27,697 nucleotides of DNA from an uncultured bacterium (GTDB taxonomy: Bacteria > Bacteroidota > Bacteroidia > Sphingobacteriales > Sphingobacteriaceae). The DNA is taken from the NCBI GenBank assembly GCA_903958995.1, contig CAJBVG010000201.1, positions 1 through 27,697 of the forward strand. The letters are read 5' to 3'. The notes under the pieces are model-generated. The model worked only from the letters and a program-made list of their open reading frames with translations, was not told the origin of the DNA and did not search any database. This document shows, one piece after another, positions 7,340 to 15,593 of this stretch (positions are counted from its first letter, which is position 1; the number at the start of each line of letters is the position of its first letter). The translations under genes and the position numbers were made by a program.

Positions 7340-7462
7340 CGAAACGTCGAATTGTCGAATTGTCGAAGGGTCAAAACGTCGAAATCGTGATGCAATAATA
7401 TGAAATATGAAAAAAGCAGAAAACATCACGATTCAGCGGAGCTAACTAGCGAAACGTCGAAA
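7336..7462. repeat. TTCGACNN octamer tract, minus orientation, around palindromic element copy 6
   Basis: Units read as GTCGAANN on the plus strand at 7336-7382 and again, shortly, at 7446-7462. The tract starts inside the stop region of the hypothetical gene. Confidence 0.75.
7381..7445 (-). repeat. Palindromic element, copy 6 (inverted)
   Basis: Perfect arms at 7383-7392 and 7424-7433, followed by the CAGCGGAGCTAA flank. Confidence 0.88.
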
Positions 7463-7484
7463 AAATAATAATTTGAAAAATTGT

Positions 7485-7590
7485 TTACACGAAGTGTAAT
7501 ACTCTATAACTACTGGCGCAAGCCAGTAGAAGAGAACGAAGTTCTCGTTGTGACAAGAGTGCACCCTTTTGCCTTGAGCCCGCAGGGCTC
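7485..7590 (+). repeat. Hairpin-chain element, copy B
   Basis: Same order as copy A: H1 TTACAC-GAA-GTGTAA (7485-7499), H2 TACTGGC-GCAA-GCCAGTA (7511-7528), H3 GAGAAC-GAA-GTTCTC (7532-7546), H4 GAGCCC-GCA-GGGCTC (7576-7590). The H1-H2 linker is 11 nt in both copies and contains ACTC; after H3 both read GTTG(C/T)GACAAG. Stem bases differ from copy A, but each change is matched on the opposite arm, and loops stay GNA or GNRA. Confidence 0.85.
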
Positions 7591-7615
7591 TACTTTAAAG
7601 TTAATGTGTTGCAAT

Positions 7616-7751
7616 GAAAGTAGAGCCCTCCGGGCTCGGGGTAAGGGAGGGGGGTGCTTTTCGACCTTTCTTACGGATCTACTCATGTAGTGCTTTCTGC
7701 CTCGCCACGACCTCGTCTCTAGACGAGGTAACGAGTACCGCGCTCCGCGCG
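7616..7751 (-). repeat. Hairpin-chain element, copy B' (inverted)
   Basis: On the minus strand: H1 CGCGC-GGA-GCGCG (7751-7739), a linker with ACTC, H2 ACCTCGTC-TAGA-GACGAGGT (7729-7710), then H4 GAGCCC-GGA-GGGCTC (7637-7623), identical to copy A. H3 is missing. Copies B and B' face each other and share a ~22-nt inverted repeat (7576-7597 with 7616-7637). Confidence 0.75.
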
Positions 7752-7756
7752 AAATG

Positions 7757-7835
7757 AAATGTCGAAGGGTCAAATCGTCGAATTGTCGAAGGGTAGAAGG
7801 GTCAAAACGTCGAAGTGTCAAAATGTCGAAACGTC
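7757..7835. repeat. TTCGACNN octamer tract, minus orientation
   Basis: About nine units of the GTCGAANN type in register. After it come TCTGC-CTTC-GCAGA, a CGATAGCTATCG palindrome and short 7-nt repeats (ACCAGTT at 7870-7897, AGAATTC-like at about 7915-7935). Confidence 0.7.
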
Positions 7836-7960
7836 TGTCCCTGAGCTCTGCCTTCGCAGACTGTATTTTACCAGTTACTAGTCACCAGTTACCATCTCGA
7901 TAGCTATCGGGATTAGAATTCAAAATTTAGAATTTTTCCTGACGAAGGCAGGAAAAGAAA

Positions 7961-7992
7961 AACTCACAACTCACAACTCACAATTCATAATT
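7961..7992. repeat. 7-nt tandem repeat AACTCAC before the deoxyhypusine-synthase-like gene
   Basis: Three AACTCAC units, then AATTCAT and AATTGTT, ending at the -7 box of the next gene. Confidence 0.75.
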
Positions 7993-7998
7993 GTTCAT

Positions 7999-8006
7999 TA
8001 CTTTTG
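7999..8006 (+). promoter_or_regulatory. Probable -7 box for the gene at 8030
   Basis: TACTTTTG matches TAnnTTTG exactly. The predicted transcript start (~8013) lies before ATG 8030 and after the possible TTG at 7991, which decides the start codon. No clear -33 box. Confidence 0.5.
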
Positions 8007-8029
8007 CGCTTTATCCACGAAAAAAAACT

Positions 8030-9007
8030 ATGTCAACCAAAGGTCCAATCTCACAGTTTATTGAGAAAAATTACTTGCATTTTAATGCTGCTGCTCTTAT
8101 GGATGCTGCCAAAGGGTATGAAACTCACCTTCTTGAAGGTGGAAAAATGATGGTTACCCTTGCAGGTGCGATGAGTACCGCAGAATTAGGCATCAGCTTC
8201 GCTGAAATGATTCGTCAAGGTAAAGTTGATATCATCTCTTGTACCGGTGCTAACCTCGAGGAAGACATTATGAACCTTGTTGCGCACTCACACTACAAAC
8301 GCGTTCCACATTACCGCGATTTAAGTCCGCAAGATGAGTGGGATTTATTGGAGCATGGTTTTAACCGCGTAACCGATACCTGTATCCCTGAAGAAGAAGC
8401 TTTTAGAAGAATTCAAAAACATATCGTAAAACAATGGAAATCTGCTGAAGACGCTAACGAGCGTTTCCTTCCGCATGAGTACATGTATAAAATGCTTTTA
8501 TCTGGAGAAATGGAACAATACTATGAGATTGATCCTAAAAACTCTTGGATGATTGCCGCTGCAGAACGTAATATTCCTATTATTTGCCCAGGATGGGAAG
8601 ATTCTACTATGGGGAATATTTTCGCTTCATACTGTATTAAAGGTGAACTAAAACCGAGCACCATGAAAAGTGGTATCGAATACATGATGTACCTAGCCGA
8701 TTGGTATAGAGCAAACTCAGCTGGTAAAGGCGTGGGTTTCTTCCAAATTGGTGGTGGTATTGCCGGCGATTTCCCAATCTGTGTGGTTCCTATGATGTAC
8801 CAAGACTTAGAGTGGCATGATGTTCCGTTCTGGAGCTATTTCTGCCAGATCTCTGACTCTACTACTTCTTACGGAAGTTACTCAGGTGCAGTGCCTAACG
8901 AAAAGATTACTTGGGGTAAACTAGACATCCATACGCCTAAGTTTATCATCGAGTCGGATGCTACCATTGTAGCGCCCCTAATTTTCGCTTGGATACTAGG
9001 TCAATAA
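8030..9007 (+). CDS. Deoxyhypusine synthase family protein
   Basis: 325 residues, the usual bacterial length. It contains TLAGAMSTAELG (43-54), an NAD-binding-type glycine stretch IGGGIAGDFP (240-249) and TWGKL with Lys297, aligned with the catalytic lysine of eukaryotic deoxyhypusine synthase (SWGK), which forms a covalent link with the aminobutyl group of spermidine. Bacteria have no eIF5A, so the probable reaction is transfer to another amine (homospermidine-type synthesis) or to an unknown protein; the sequence does not decide. It is cytoplasmic. It has its own promoter and stands 214 nt before the respiratory operon with no obvious functional link. Start at 8030 rather than TTG 7991 because of the promoter position. 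Confidence 0.9.
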   Translation: MSTKGPISQFIEKNYLHFNAAALMDAAKGYETHLLEGGKMMVTLAGAMSTAELGISFAEMIRQGKVDIISCTGANLEEDIMNLVAHSHYKRVPHYRDLSPQDEWDLLEHGFNRVTDTCIPEEEAFRRIQKHIVKQWKSAEDANERFLPHEYMYKMLLSGEMEQYYEIDPKNSWMIAAAERNIPIICPGWEDSTMGNIFASYCIKGELKPSTMKSGIEYMMYLADWYRANSAGKGVGFFQIGGGIAGDFPICVVPMMYQDLEWHDVPFWSYFCQISDSTTSYGSYSGAVPNEKITWGKLDIHTPKFIIESDATIVAPLIFAWILGQ

Positions 9008-9096
9008 GCATAAAAATTTATTCCAAATTATAGAATATTATTCATCAGATTTCCTCGCTATTTAGATTGTTTCAAAATTAGCAGAAAAGACAGAAA

Positions 9097-9130
9097 TTTG
9101 TCATTCGAATGAAATAATATTCTATTTTTG
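9097..9130 (+). promoter_or_regulatory. Promoter of the act-cox operon with a palindromic operator candidate
   Basis: TTTG (9097-9100) and TATTTTTG (9123-9130, exact TAnnTTTG) with a 22-nt spacer, somewhat long. The spacer contains a perfect 12-bp palindrome TCATTCGAATGA (9101-9112), touching the -33 box. In addition ATAGAATATTATT (9030-9042) is the exact reverse complement of 9113-9125, which overlaps the -7 box. The leader of about 85 nt has a hairpin TTTTTAC-TGTA-GTAAAAA (9148-9165). Confidence 0.65.
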
Positions 9131-9221
9131 CCACTCTAAAGGTGTTTTTTTTACTGTAGTAAAAATTCATTTATAGATTGAAATAAGAATTATTTATTTA
9201 AGATATTAATTATCAACAGAT

Positions 9222-10499
9222 ATGGGTTTTCATCTCTCCATTACTAAAAAGTTATCCGTTCGTACCATTTTAATGTTAACGAGTTTCGTGTTGACTTTTA
9301 CTTCGGTAAAAGCACAAGATGCGAAAGTGGGTGAAGGTATTTTCAAAGCGAATTGTACTTCATGTCACGCGATTGATCGTCAAGTTATCGGTCCTGCATT
9401 GAAAGATGTAGATAAAAGATGGGCAGATAAAGGATTGTTAAAAAAGTTTATTGTAGCTTCTCAAGAAGTAATCAAAAGCGGTGATAAATACGCAGCTGAT
9501 TTGTTCCAAAAATACAATGGAACAGTGATGCCAAATCACAACCTTTCCGATGCTGAGTTAGATAGCCTTTTAGCTTACATTAAAACCGAAGGCGACAAGC
9601 CTGCTGAAGTTGCTGCTGCTCCTGCAGCTGGCGCTGCTGCTGGAACTGATGGCACATTAGTAAACAATTACACCATTGGTGGATTGATTTTATTAATTGT
9701 GGTATTGTTAGTCGTGATGGTAGTTCTTAATCGCGTAAACGGTTCACTTGATCGCTTAATCCGTATGAAAAACGGTGAGGCATTAGAGAACTTCGTGAAA
9801 GTGGTAAAAGAAAAAATTTCGAACTTCAAATGGATGTTAAGAAACAAGAAAAAAGTTTTCTGGTTCCTTTTATTATTCATGGGTGCGTTCAGTGTTTGGG
9901 GATGGGATCAAATGTGGAACATCAATGTGAACACTGGTTACCAACCAACACAACCAATTAAATTCTCTCACGAAATTCACGCTGGTTTAAACCAAGTGAA
10001 TTGCCAATACTGTCACTCTGGTGCATTCAAATCGAAGAACGCAAGTATCCCGTCTGCTAACGTTTGTATGAACTGTCACAATTACGTGCAAGCAACAGAA
10101 AAGTATAACGGCGAAATTTCTCCAGAAATTAAAAAGATTTACACGGCTTTGGATTACAATCCTGAGACACGTACTTACGGAACAAACACCAAACCTATTG
10201 AGTGGATCCGTGTACATAACTTACCAGACTTTGCTTACTTCAATCACTCGCAACATACAACTGTTGCTGGTATAGCATGTCAAACTTGCCATGGTCCAGT
10301 ACAAGCAATGCAAGAGGTTTCTCAATTCGCACCATTAACAATGGTATGGTGTATTAATTGCCATAAAGCAACGGAAGTGAAATCTAAAGGCAATGCTTAC
10401 TACGATAAGTTGTTAGCTACGCACGAAGAAATTAAAAAAGGTAAGAAAGTTACTGCAGCCATGTTAGGTGGTTTGGAGTGTGTGAAATGTCACTATTAA
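9222..10499 (+). CDS. actA: Alternative complex III subunit A, multiheme cytochrome c
   Basis: 425 residues. Signal peptide ~1-31 ending VKA. Six CxxCH heme-c motifs: CTSCH (45-49) in a separate N-terminal cytochrome domain, then CQYCH (261), CMNCH (282), CQTCH (353), CINCH (377) and CVKCH (420-424), the last ending one residue before the C-terminus. Between the two heme regions are an Ala/Pro-rich linker and two hydrophobic segments (about 149-170 and 213-230). The protein relays electrons from the quinol site of ACIII on the periplasmic side. First gene of the operon, transcribed from the promoter at 9097. The 1+5 heme layout means that a monoheme cytochrome is fused to the classical pentaheme ActA. 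Confidence 0.95.
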   Translation: MGFHLSITKKLSVRTILMLTSFVLTFTSVKAQDAKVGEGIFKANCTSCHAIDRQVIGPALKDVDKRWADKGLLKKFIVASQEVIKSGDKYAADLFQKYNGTVMPNHNLSDAELDSLLAYIKTEGDKPAEVAAAPAAGAAAGTDGTLVNNYTIGGLILLIVVLLVVMVVLNRVNGSLDRLIRMKNGEALENFVKVVKEKISNFKWMLRNKKKVFWFLLLFMGAFSVWGWDQMWNINVNTGYQPTQPIKFSHEIHAGLNQVNCQYCHSGAFKSKNASIPSANVCMNCHNYVQATEKYNGEISPEIKKIYTALDYNPETRTYGTNTKPIEWIRVHNLPDFAYFNHSQHTTVAGIACQTCHGPVQAMQEVSQFAPLTMVWCINCHKATEVKSKGNAYYDKLLATHEEIKKGKKVTAAMLGGLECVKCHY

Positions 10500-10534
10500 T
10501 AGTATTTAGAATTATTTGATACCATATATATAAG

Positions 10535-13500
10535 ATGGAAAATAACACGAAAAAATATTGGAAAGGCTTAGAGGAATTACATCAATCTCCTGAGTTCGTG
10601 AAAAACAGCAAAAACGAATTTGCCGAAGAACTTCCAATTGAAGAATTATTATCCGAGTCGAAAGTAAATAACCCTACACCGCGTAGAGATTTCTTAAAGG
10701 CATTAGGATTTGGAATGAGCGCTGTTGCTTTAGCTGCTTGTAATGAAGCGCCGGTAAAAAGAGCTATTCCTTACTTAATAAAACCAGAAGAAATTACTCC
10801 AGGTATAGCGAACTACTACACCTCTAACTACAACGGTTTAGGTGTATTAGTAAAAACTCGCGAAGGTCGCCCAATTAAAATTGAAGGTAACCCTAACGAC
10901 CCAATCGCTAAAGGTGGAACTGATGCAGTTGCGCAAGCTTCTGTATTAGACTTATACGATTCATCACGTATTAAAAACCCAATGATGAAAGGCGCTGATG
11001 CGACTTGGGAAAATGTAGATAAATTTGTGAAAGAAGCATTAGCTACGGCAACAAATGTTCGCATTGTTTCTAACACCATCATGAGTCCTTCAACGAAATT
11101 AGTAATCGCTGATTTTGCTGTAAAATATCCTTCAACAAAACACATCACATTTGATGCTTCTTCATACTCTGGAATGATCAATGCCAACAACAACAGTTTT
11201 GGTAAAGCCGTTATTCCTTCTTATAATTTTGATAAAGCAGATGTGATTGTAAGTTTCGGTGCCGATTTCTTAGGTACTTGGATTTCTCCTGTAGAGTACA
11301 CAAAACAATATGTACAAAACAGAAATAACAAAAGCTTAGAAGCGAAAAAAATGTCGCGTCACGTACAGTTCGAAACTATTCTTAGTTTAACAGGTACGAA
11401 TGCCGATTCTCGTTATACACACAAACCATCTCAACAAGGTTTAGCCGTGTTAGCATTATATAATGCTATCGCATCTAAAACTGGAGCTGCTGCAGTAGCA
11501 GGTGTTAGTGTACCTTTCGAAAAAATTATTAACGAAACAGCAAACGAATTATTAAACGCTAAAGGAAAATCCTTAGTAGTATGTGGTTCAAATGATGTTT
11601 CAGTTCAAGTAGCGGTTAACGCGATTAACTCCTTGTTAGGTAACTACGGAACAACAATCGATTTAGATAATGCTTCTTACCAAAAACAAGGTAATGATGC
11701 AGAGATGATCGACTTCGTTGCAGAAATGAATGCAGGAAAAATTGATGCAGTAATTTTCTACAACACAAACCCCGCTTACAATTATGCTAAAGGCGCTGAG
11801 TTCGCTGAAGCATTGAAAAAAGTAAAAACAAAAGTATCGTTCGCAGATCGTGCTGATGAAACAGCATTATTATGTGATGTAATTGCTCCATCAACTCACT
11901 ACTTAGAATCGTGGGATGATGTATCGGCAAAACGCGGTGTGTATTCAGTTGTTCAACCAACCATATCACCAGTATATAATGCACGTGCAGCACAAAGCTC
12001 TTTATTAGTTTGGGCTGATGCAACATTAGATTACTTTACTTACATCAGAAATAACTGGGAGAAAAATGTGTACCCACAAGCATCTGGTTTTGCAGGCTTC
12101 TCAGCATTCTGGGATGCAGCATTACAAACAGGTGTAGTAACTACTACAGCAATAACTCCTCAAGCGTATTCATTCAATAATAATTTATCGGCAGTTGCTC
12201 AAACCATTATTGCAGCGAGCAAAAATGCAGGTAAAATAGAAGTAGTAGTTTACGAAAGTGTTGGTGTACGTGATGGTGCTCATGCAAACAACCCATGGTT
12301 GTTAGAGATGCCAGATCCAGTATCGAAAGTTACTTGGGACAATTACGCAGCTATAAATCCTAAGTTCGCAGAAGAATTAGGCATTAAAGAAAATACGAAA
12401 GTTGATGTTACTGTAGGTACAGCAAAATTAAGCTTACCCGTATTAATGCAACCAGGCCAAGCGATGGGAACCATTGGTGTAGCTATGGGTTACGGACGTA
12501 CAAACGTTGGTAAAGCAGGAAATGGTGTAGGTGTTAATGCCTTCCCATTTGTTACTTTAGTTAACGGAACTTTCCAATACTTCAATACAAACGCAACAGT
12601 TACTGCAACTAGCGAAGCATACGAATTAGCGCAAACACAAACTCACCATACGTACGAAGGAAGAGATATTATTCGTGAGAAATCATTGAAAGAATATGCT
12701 CATCCAGAAAAACACGAAGGACACGCAGAAGGCGAAGGACATAGCAAAGAGAATGTTGACCTATGGGCAGCATATCCTCGCAATGGTCACCACCATTGGG
12801 GTATGGCCGTTGACTTAAACTCGTGTACAGGTTGTGGAGCATGTGTAGTTGCATGTAGTGCAGAGAACAACGTTCCAGTTGTTGGTAGAGATGAAGTACG
12901 TAGAAGAAGAGAAATGCACTGGATACGTATCGACCGTTATTACACATACGAATCTGCTGAAGGTAAAGACATCACTCAAGAAAAAGAATACAACAACGTA
13001 GAGAATTACGAAAATGTTAAAGTAATTCACCAACCATTAATGTGTCAGCACTGTGATCACGCACCATGCGAAACCGTTTGTCCGGTATTAGCAACGATGC
13101 ACTCATCAGAAGGCTTAAACCAAATGGCATACAACCGTTGCGTAGGTACTAGATATTGTGCAAACAACTGTCCATATAAAGTGCGTCGTTTCAACTGGTT
13201 TAACTACTGGAATGACGATCGTTTTGTAAACTTCTTACAAGATGATGCAGCATACTTAGCATTGAACCCAGATGTTACTACACGTTCACGTGGGGTAATG
13301 GAAAAATGTTCATTCTGTGCACAAAGAATTCAAGCAGGTAAGTTAAGTGCGAAGATTGAAAAACGTGCATTGAAAGATGGCGATGTTCAATCAGCATGTC
13401 AACAAGGTTGCCCAGCAAATGCCATCGTATTTGGTGATGTTAATGATCCAGAATCGGAAGTATCGAAATTGATTAAGAGCGATAGAACATACTTCTTGTT

Positions 13501-13567
13501 AGAAGAGATTAACGTTCAACCAGGCGTTGGATACATGACCAAAGTTAGAAACACAATTGAAGCTTAA
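10535..13567 (+). CDS. actB: Alternative complex III subunit B, molybdoenzyme-like and ferredoxin-like fusion
   Basis: 1010 residues. Near the N-terminus PRRDFLK (RR 50-51) is a twin-arginine type signal, followed by LAAC (Cys69), a lipobox, so export and lipid anchoring are likely. Residues ~75-700 resemble molybdopterin oxidoreductases; ActB of characterised complexes has lost the cofactor. Residues ~750-1005 are a four-cluster ferredoxin domain: C764/767/770/774, C837/840/845/849, C869/875/879 and C925/928/955/959 as visible motif cysteines. Clusters pass electrons from quinol oxidation to ActA/ActE hemes. A His/Glu-rich insertion (HPEKHEGHAEGEGHS) joins the two halves. Confidence 0.95.
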   Translation: MENNTKKYWKGLEELHQSPEFVKNSKNEFAEELPIEELLSESKVNNPTPRRDFLKALGFGMSAVALAACNEAPVKRAIPYLIKPEEITPGIANYYTSNYNGLGVLVKTREGRPIKIEGNPNDPIAKGGTDAVAQASVLDLYDSSRIKNPMMKGADATWENVDKFVKEALATATNVRIVSNTIMSPSTKLVIADFAVKYPSTKHITFDASSYSGMINANNNSFGKAVIPSYNFDKADVIVSFGADFLGTWISPVEYTKQYVQNRNNKSLEAKKMSRHVQFETILSLTGTNADSRYTHKPSQQGLAVLALYNAIASKTGAAAVAGVSVPFEKIINETANELLNAKGKSLVVCGSNDVSVQVAVNAINSLLGNYGTTIDLDNASYQKQGNDAEMIDFVAEMNAGKIDAVIFYNTNPAYNYAKGAEFAEALKKVKTKVSFADRADETALLCDVIAPSTHYLESWDDVSAKRGVYSVVQPTISPVYNARAAQSSLLVWADATLDYFTYIRNNWEKNVYPQASGFAGFSAFWDAALQTGVVTTTAITPQAYSFNNNLSAVAQTIIAASKNAGKIEVVVYESVGVRDGAHANNPWLLEMPDPVSKVTWDNYAAINPKFAEELGIKENTKVDVTVGTAKLSLPVLMQPGQAMGTIGVAMGYGRTNVGKAGNGVGVNAFPFVTLVNGTFQYFNTNATVTATSEAYELAQTQTHHTYEGRDIIREKSLKEYAHPEKHEGHAEGEGHSKENVDLWAAYPRNGHHHWGMAVDLNSCTGCGACVVACSAENNVPVVGRDEVRRRREMHWIRIDRYYTYESAEGKDITQEKEYNNVENYENVKVIHQPLMCQHCDHAPCETVCPVLATMHSSEGLNQMAYNRCVGTRYCANNCPYKVRRFNWFNYWNDDRFVNFLQDDAAYLALNPDVTTRSRGVMEKCSFCAQRIQAGKLSAKIEKRALKDGDVQSACQQGCPANAIVFGDVNDPESEVSKLIKSDRTYFLLEEINVQPGVGYMTKVRNTIEA

Positions 13568-13591
13568 TATTTAAGAATAAAACCAAATCGT

Positions 13592-15061
13592 ATGTCATCA
13601 CATCACGAATCAATAATAAGAGAACCGTTAATTACGGGAACAGACATCACCTATAATAAAATTACAGAGGATGTTTGTGCACCAGTAGAAAGAATGCCGA
13701 GCAAAGCTTGGTGGATTGGGTTCACCGTAGCTGTACTTGGATTAGTTTTATGGCTAGTTGCAGTAGGGTATACATTCTGGACAGGTATTGGAGCCTGGGG
13801 ATTGAACAAGACCGTAGGATGGGCTTGGGATATTACCAACTTCGTATGGTGGGTAGGTATCGGTCACGCGGGTACCTTAATTTCAGCAATCTTATTGCTG
13901 TTCCGCCAAAGCTGGAGAAATTCAATTAACAGATCAGCAGAAGCGATGACGATCTTCGCCGTTATTTGTGCGGCATCGTTTATCGTAGCTCACATGGGTC
14001 GCCCATGGGTAGCTTACTGGCCTTTACCATTACCGAACCAATTCGGTTCGTTATGGGTGAACTTTAACTCACCATTGGTATGGGACGTATTCGCGATCTC
14101 TACATACTTCTCAGTATCATTAGTATTTTGGTATACAGGTTTATTGCCAGACATCGCAACTATCCGCGATAGAGCAACAGGTCTTCGTAGAAGAATTTAT
14201 TCTATCCTTTCTTTTGGATGGAATGGTTCGGCAAAAACATGGCAACGTTTTGAGGCGGTATCGTTAATCTTAGCAGGGGTTTCTACTCCACTGGTATTAT
14301 CAGTACACACCATTGTATCCATGGACTTTGCAACGTCAATCGTACCAGGATGGCACACCACGATTTTCCCTCCATACTTTGTGGCTGGAGCGATCTTCTC
14401 AGGTTTTGCGATGGTACAAACATTATTGTTAATCGCACGTAAAGTATTAAACTTCGAAAATTACATCACAATGGCTCACATCGAGTCGATGAATAAAATC
14501 ATCATCCTTACCGGATCTATTGTAGGTGTTGCATACGGAACAGAATTTTTCATCGCTTGGTATTCAGGCGTACAATACGAACAATACGCATTCATTAACC
14601 GTGCTACTGGTCCATACTGGTGGGCATACTGGTCGATGATTACGTGTAACGTAATTTCACCACAACTTTTCTGGTTCAAAAAAATCAGAACAAGCATCGT
14701 TGCTTCTTGGGTTCTTTCCATCTTCGTAAACATCGGTATGTGGTTCGAGCGTTTCGTAATTATTGTTACTTCACTACACAGAGATTACCTACCATCAAGT
14801 TGGGCAATGTTCTACCCTACATGGGTCGACGTAGCCATCTTCATCGGATCGTTAGGATTGTTCTTCACTTTATTCTTGTTATTCCTTCGCGTATTACCTG
14901 CGATTGCAATGGCAGAAGTAAAATTATTATTGAAAGGTAATAGTGAAATGTCAAAACGTAAATTAATCGCAGACGGACACGCAAAAGTTCCAGAAGGATT
15001 TACAAATAGAATAGTAATAGCAACTACTGCAACCATCAAGAACGATAAGAAAGATGAGTAA
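13592..15061 (+). CDS. actC: Alternative complex III subunit C, NrfD/PsrC-like integral membrane protein
   Basis: 489 residues with about ten hydrophobic segments; typical motifs include HAGTLISAILLLFRQ and HMGRPWVAYW. Members of the NrfD/PsrC family form the membrane core and quinol-binding site. The gene overlaps actD by 8 nt (15054-15061), which implies translational coupling. Confidence 0.94.
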   Translation: MSSHHESIIREPLITGTDITYNKITEDVCAPVERMPSKAWWIGFTVAVLGLVLWLVAVGYTFWTGIGAWGLNKTVGWAWDITNFVWWVGIGHAGTLISAILLLFRQSWRNSINRSAEAMTIFAVICAASFIVAHMGRPWVAYWPLPLPNQFGSLWVNFNSPLVWDVFAISTYFSVSLVFWYTGLLPDIATIRDRATGLRRRIYSILSFGWNGSAKTWQRFEAVSLILAGVSTPLVLSVHTIVSMDFATSIVPGWHTTIFPPYFVAGAIFSGFAMVQTLLLIARKVLNFENYITMAHIESMNKIIILTGSIVGVAYGTEFFIAWYSGVQYEQYAFINRATGPYWWAYWSMITCNVISPQLFWFKKIRTSIVASWVLSIFVNIGMWFERFVIIVTSLHRDYLPSSWAMFYPTWVDVAIFIGSLGLFFTLFLLFLRVLPAIAMAEVKLLLKGNSEMSKRKLIADGHAKVPEGFTNRIVIATTATIKNDKKDE

Positions 15062-15593
15062 CATTAAATATATTTTAGGACACTTTGACGATCCGGAAGT
15101 TTTAATGAACGGTATCGACAAATTGCAAAAGAGCAACATCAAAATTGAAGATGTGTTCACGCCATTCCCGATTCACGGAATTGAAAACAAATTAGGAATT
15201 AAACGTTCACGTTTACCTATCGCTGCATTTATATTCGGTATCACAGGAACGATCACTGCATTCTCTATGGTTTACTATATGTTAGTGCACGATTGGCCAA
15301 TGAATATTGGTGGTAAGCCAGCTTTTGCATTCCCGGATTTTATTCCAGTAATGTTTGAGTTAACGGTATTGTTCTGCGCATACGGAATGGTATTCACGTT
15401 TTTTTATGTGAACCACTTATTCCCAGGTAGAGCACCACGTGTAATGGACTTACGCGCTACAGACGATCGATTCATTATTGCAATCGACGCAAAAACAAAT
15501 GATGTAAACGCAGTAGATGCTGTATTGAAAGATGCAGGTGCTGTTGAAATAAAACATAACGCAAGAAAATACATTAGCTATGATGAAGAATAA
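15054..15593 (+). CDS. actD: Alternative complex III subunit D (DUF3341)
   Basis: 179 residues. The soluble N-terminal region begins YILGHFDDPEVLMNGIDKL, a DUF3341 signature. Two membrane helices at about 58-80 and 97-120 follow, and the C-terminal soluble part ends with an acidic tail. ActD packs against ActC in ACIII structures. It overlaps actC by 8 nt and actE by 14 nt. Confidence 0.93.
   Translation: MSNIKYILGHFDDPEVLMNGIDKLQKSNIKIEDVFTPFPIHGIENKLGIKRSRLPIAAFIFGITGTITAFSMVYYMLVHDWPMNIGGKPAFAFPDFIPVMFELTVLFCAYGMVFTFFYVNHLFPGRAPRVMDLRATDDRFIIAIDAKTNDVNAVDAVLKDAGAVEIKHNARKYISYDEE

Noticed and set aside
7481..7821. ORFs on both strands in the hairpin and octamer region
   Set aside because: Shadow frames of copies B and B'; no conserved protein features.
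7991..8029. TTG start for the deoxyhypusine-synthase-like gene
   Set aside because: It would lie upstream of and within the -7 promoter box; ATG 8030 gives the family's usual N-terminus.
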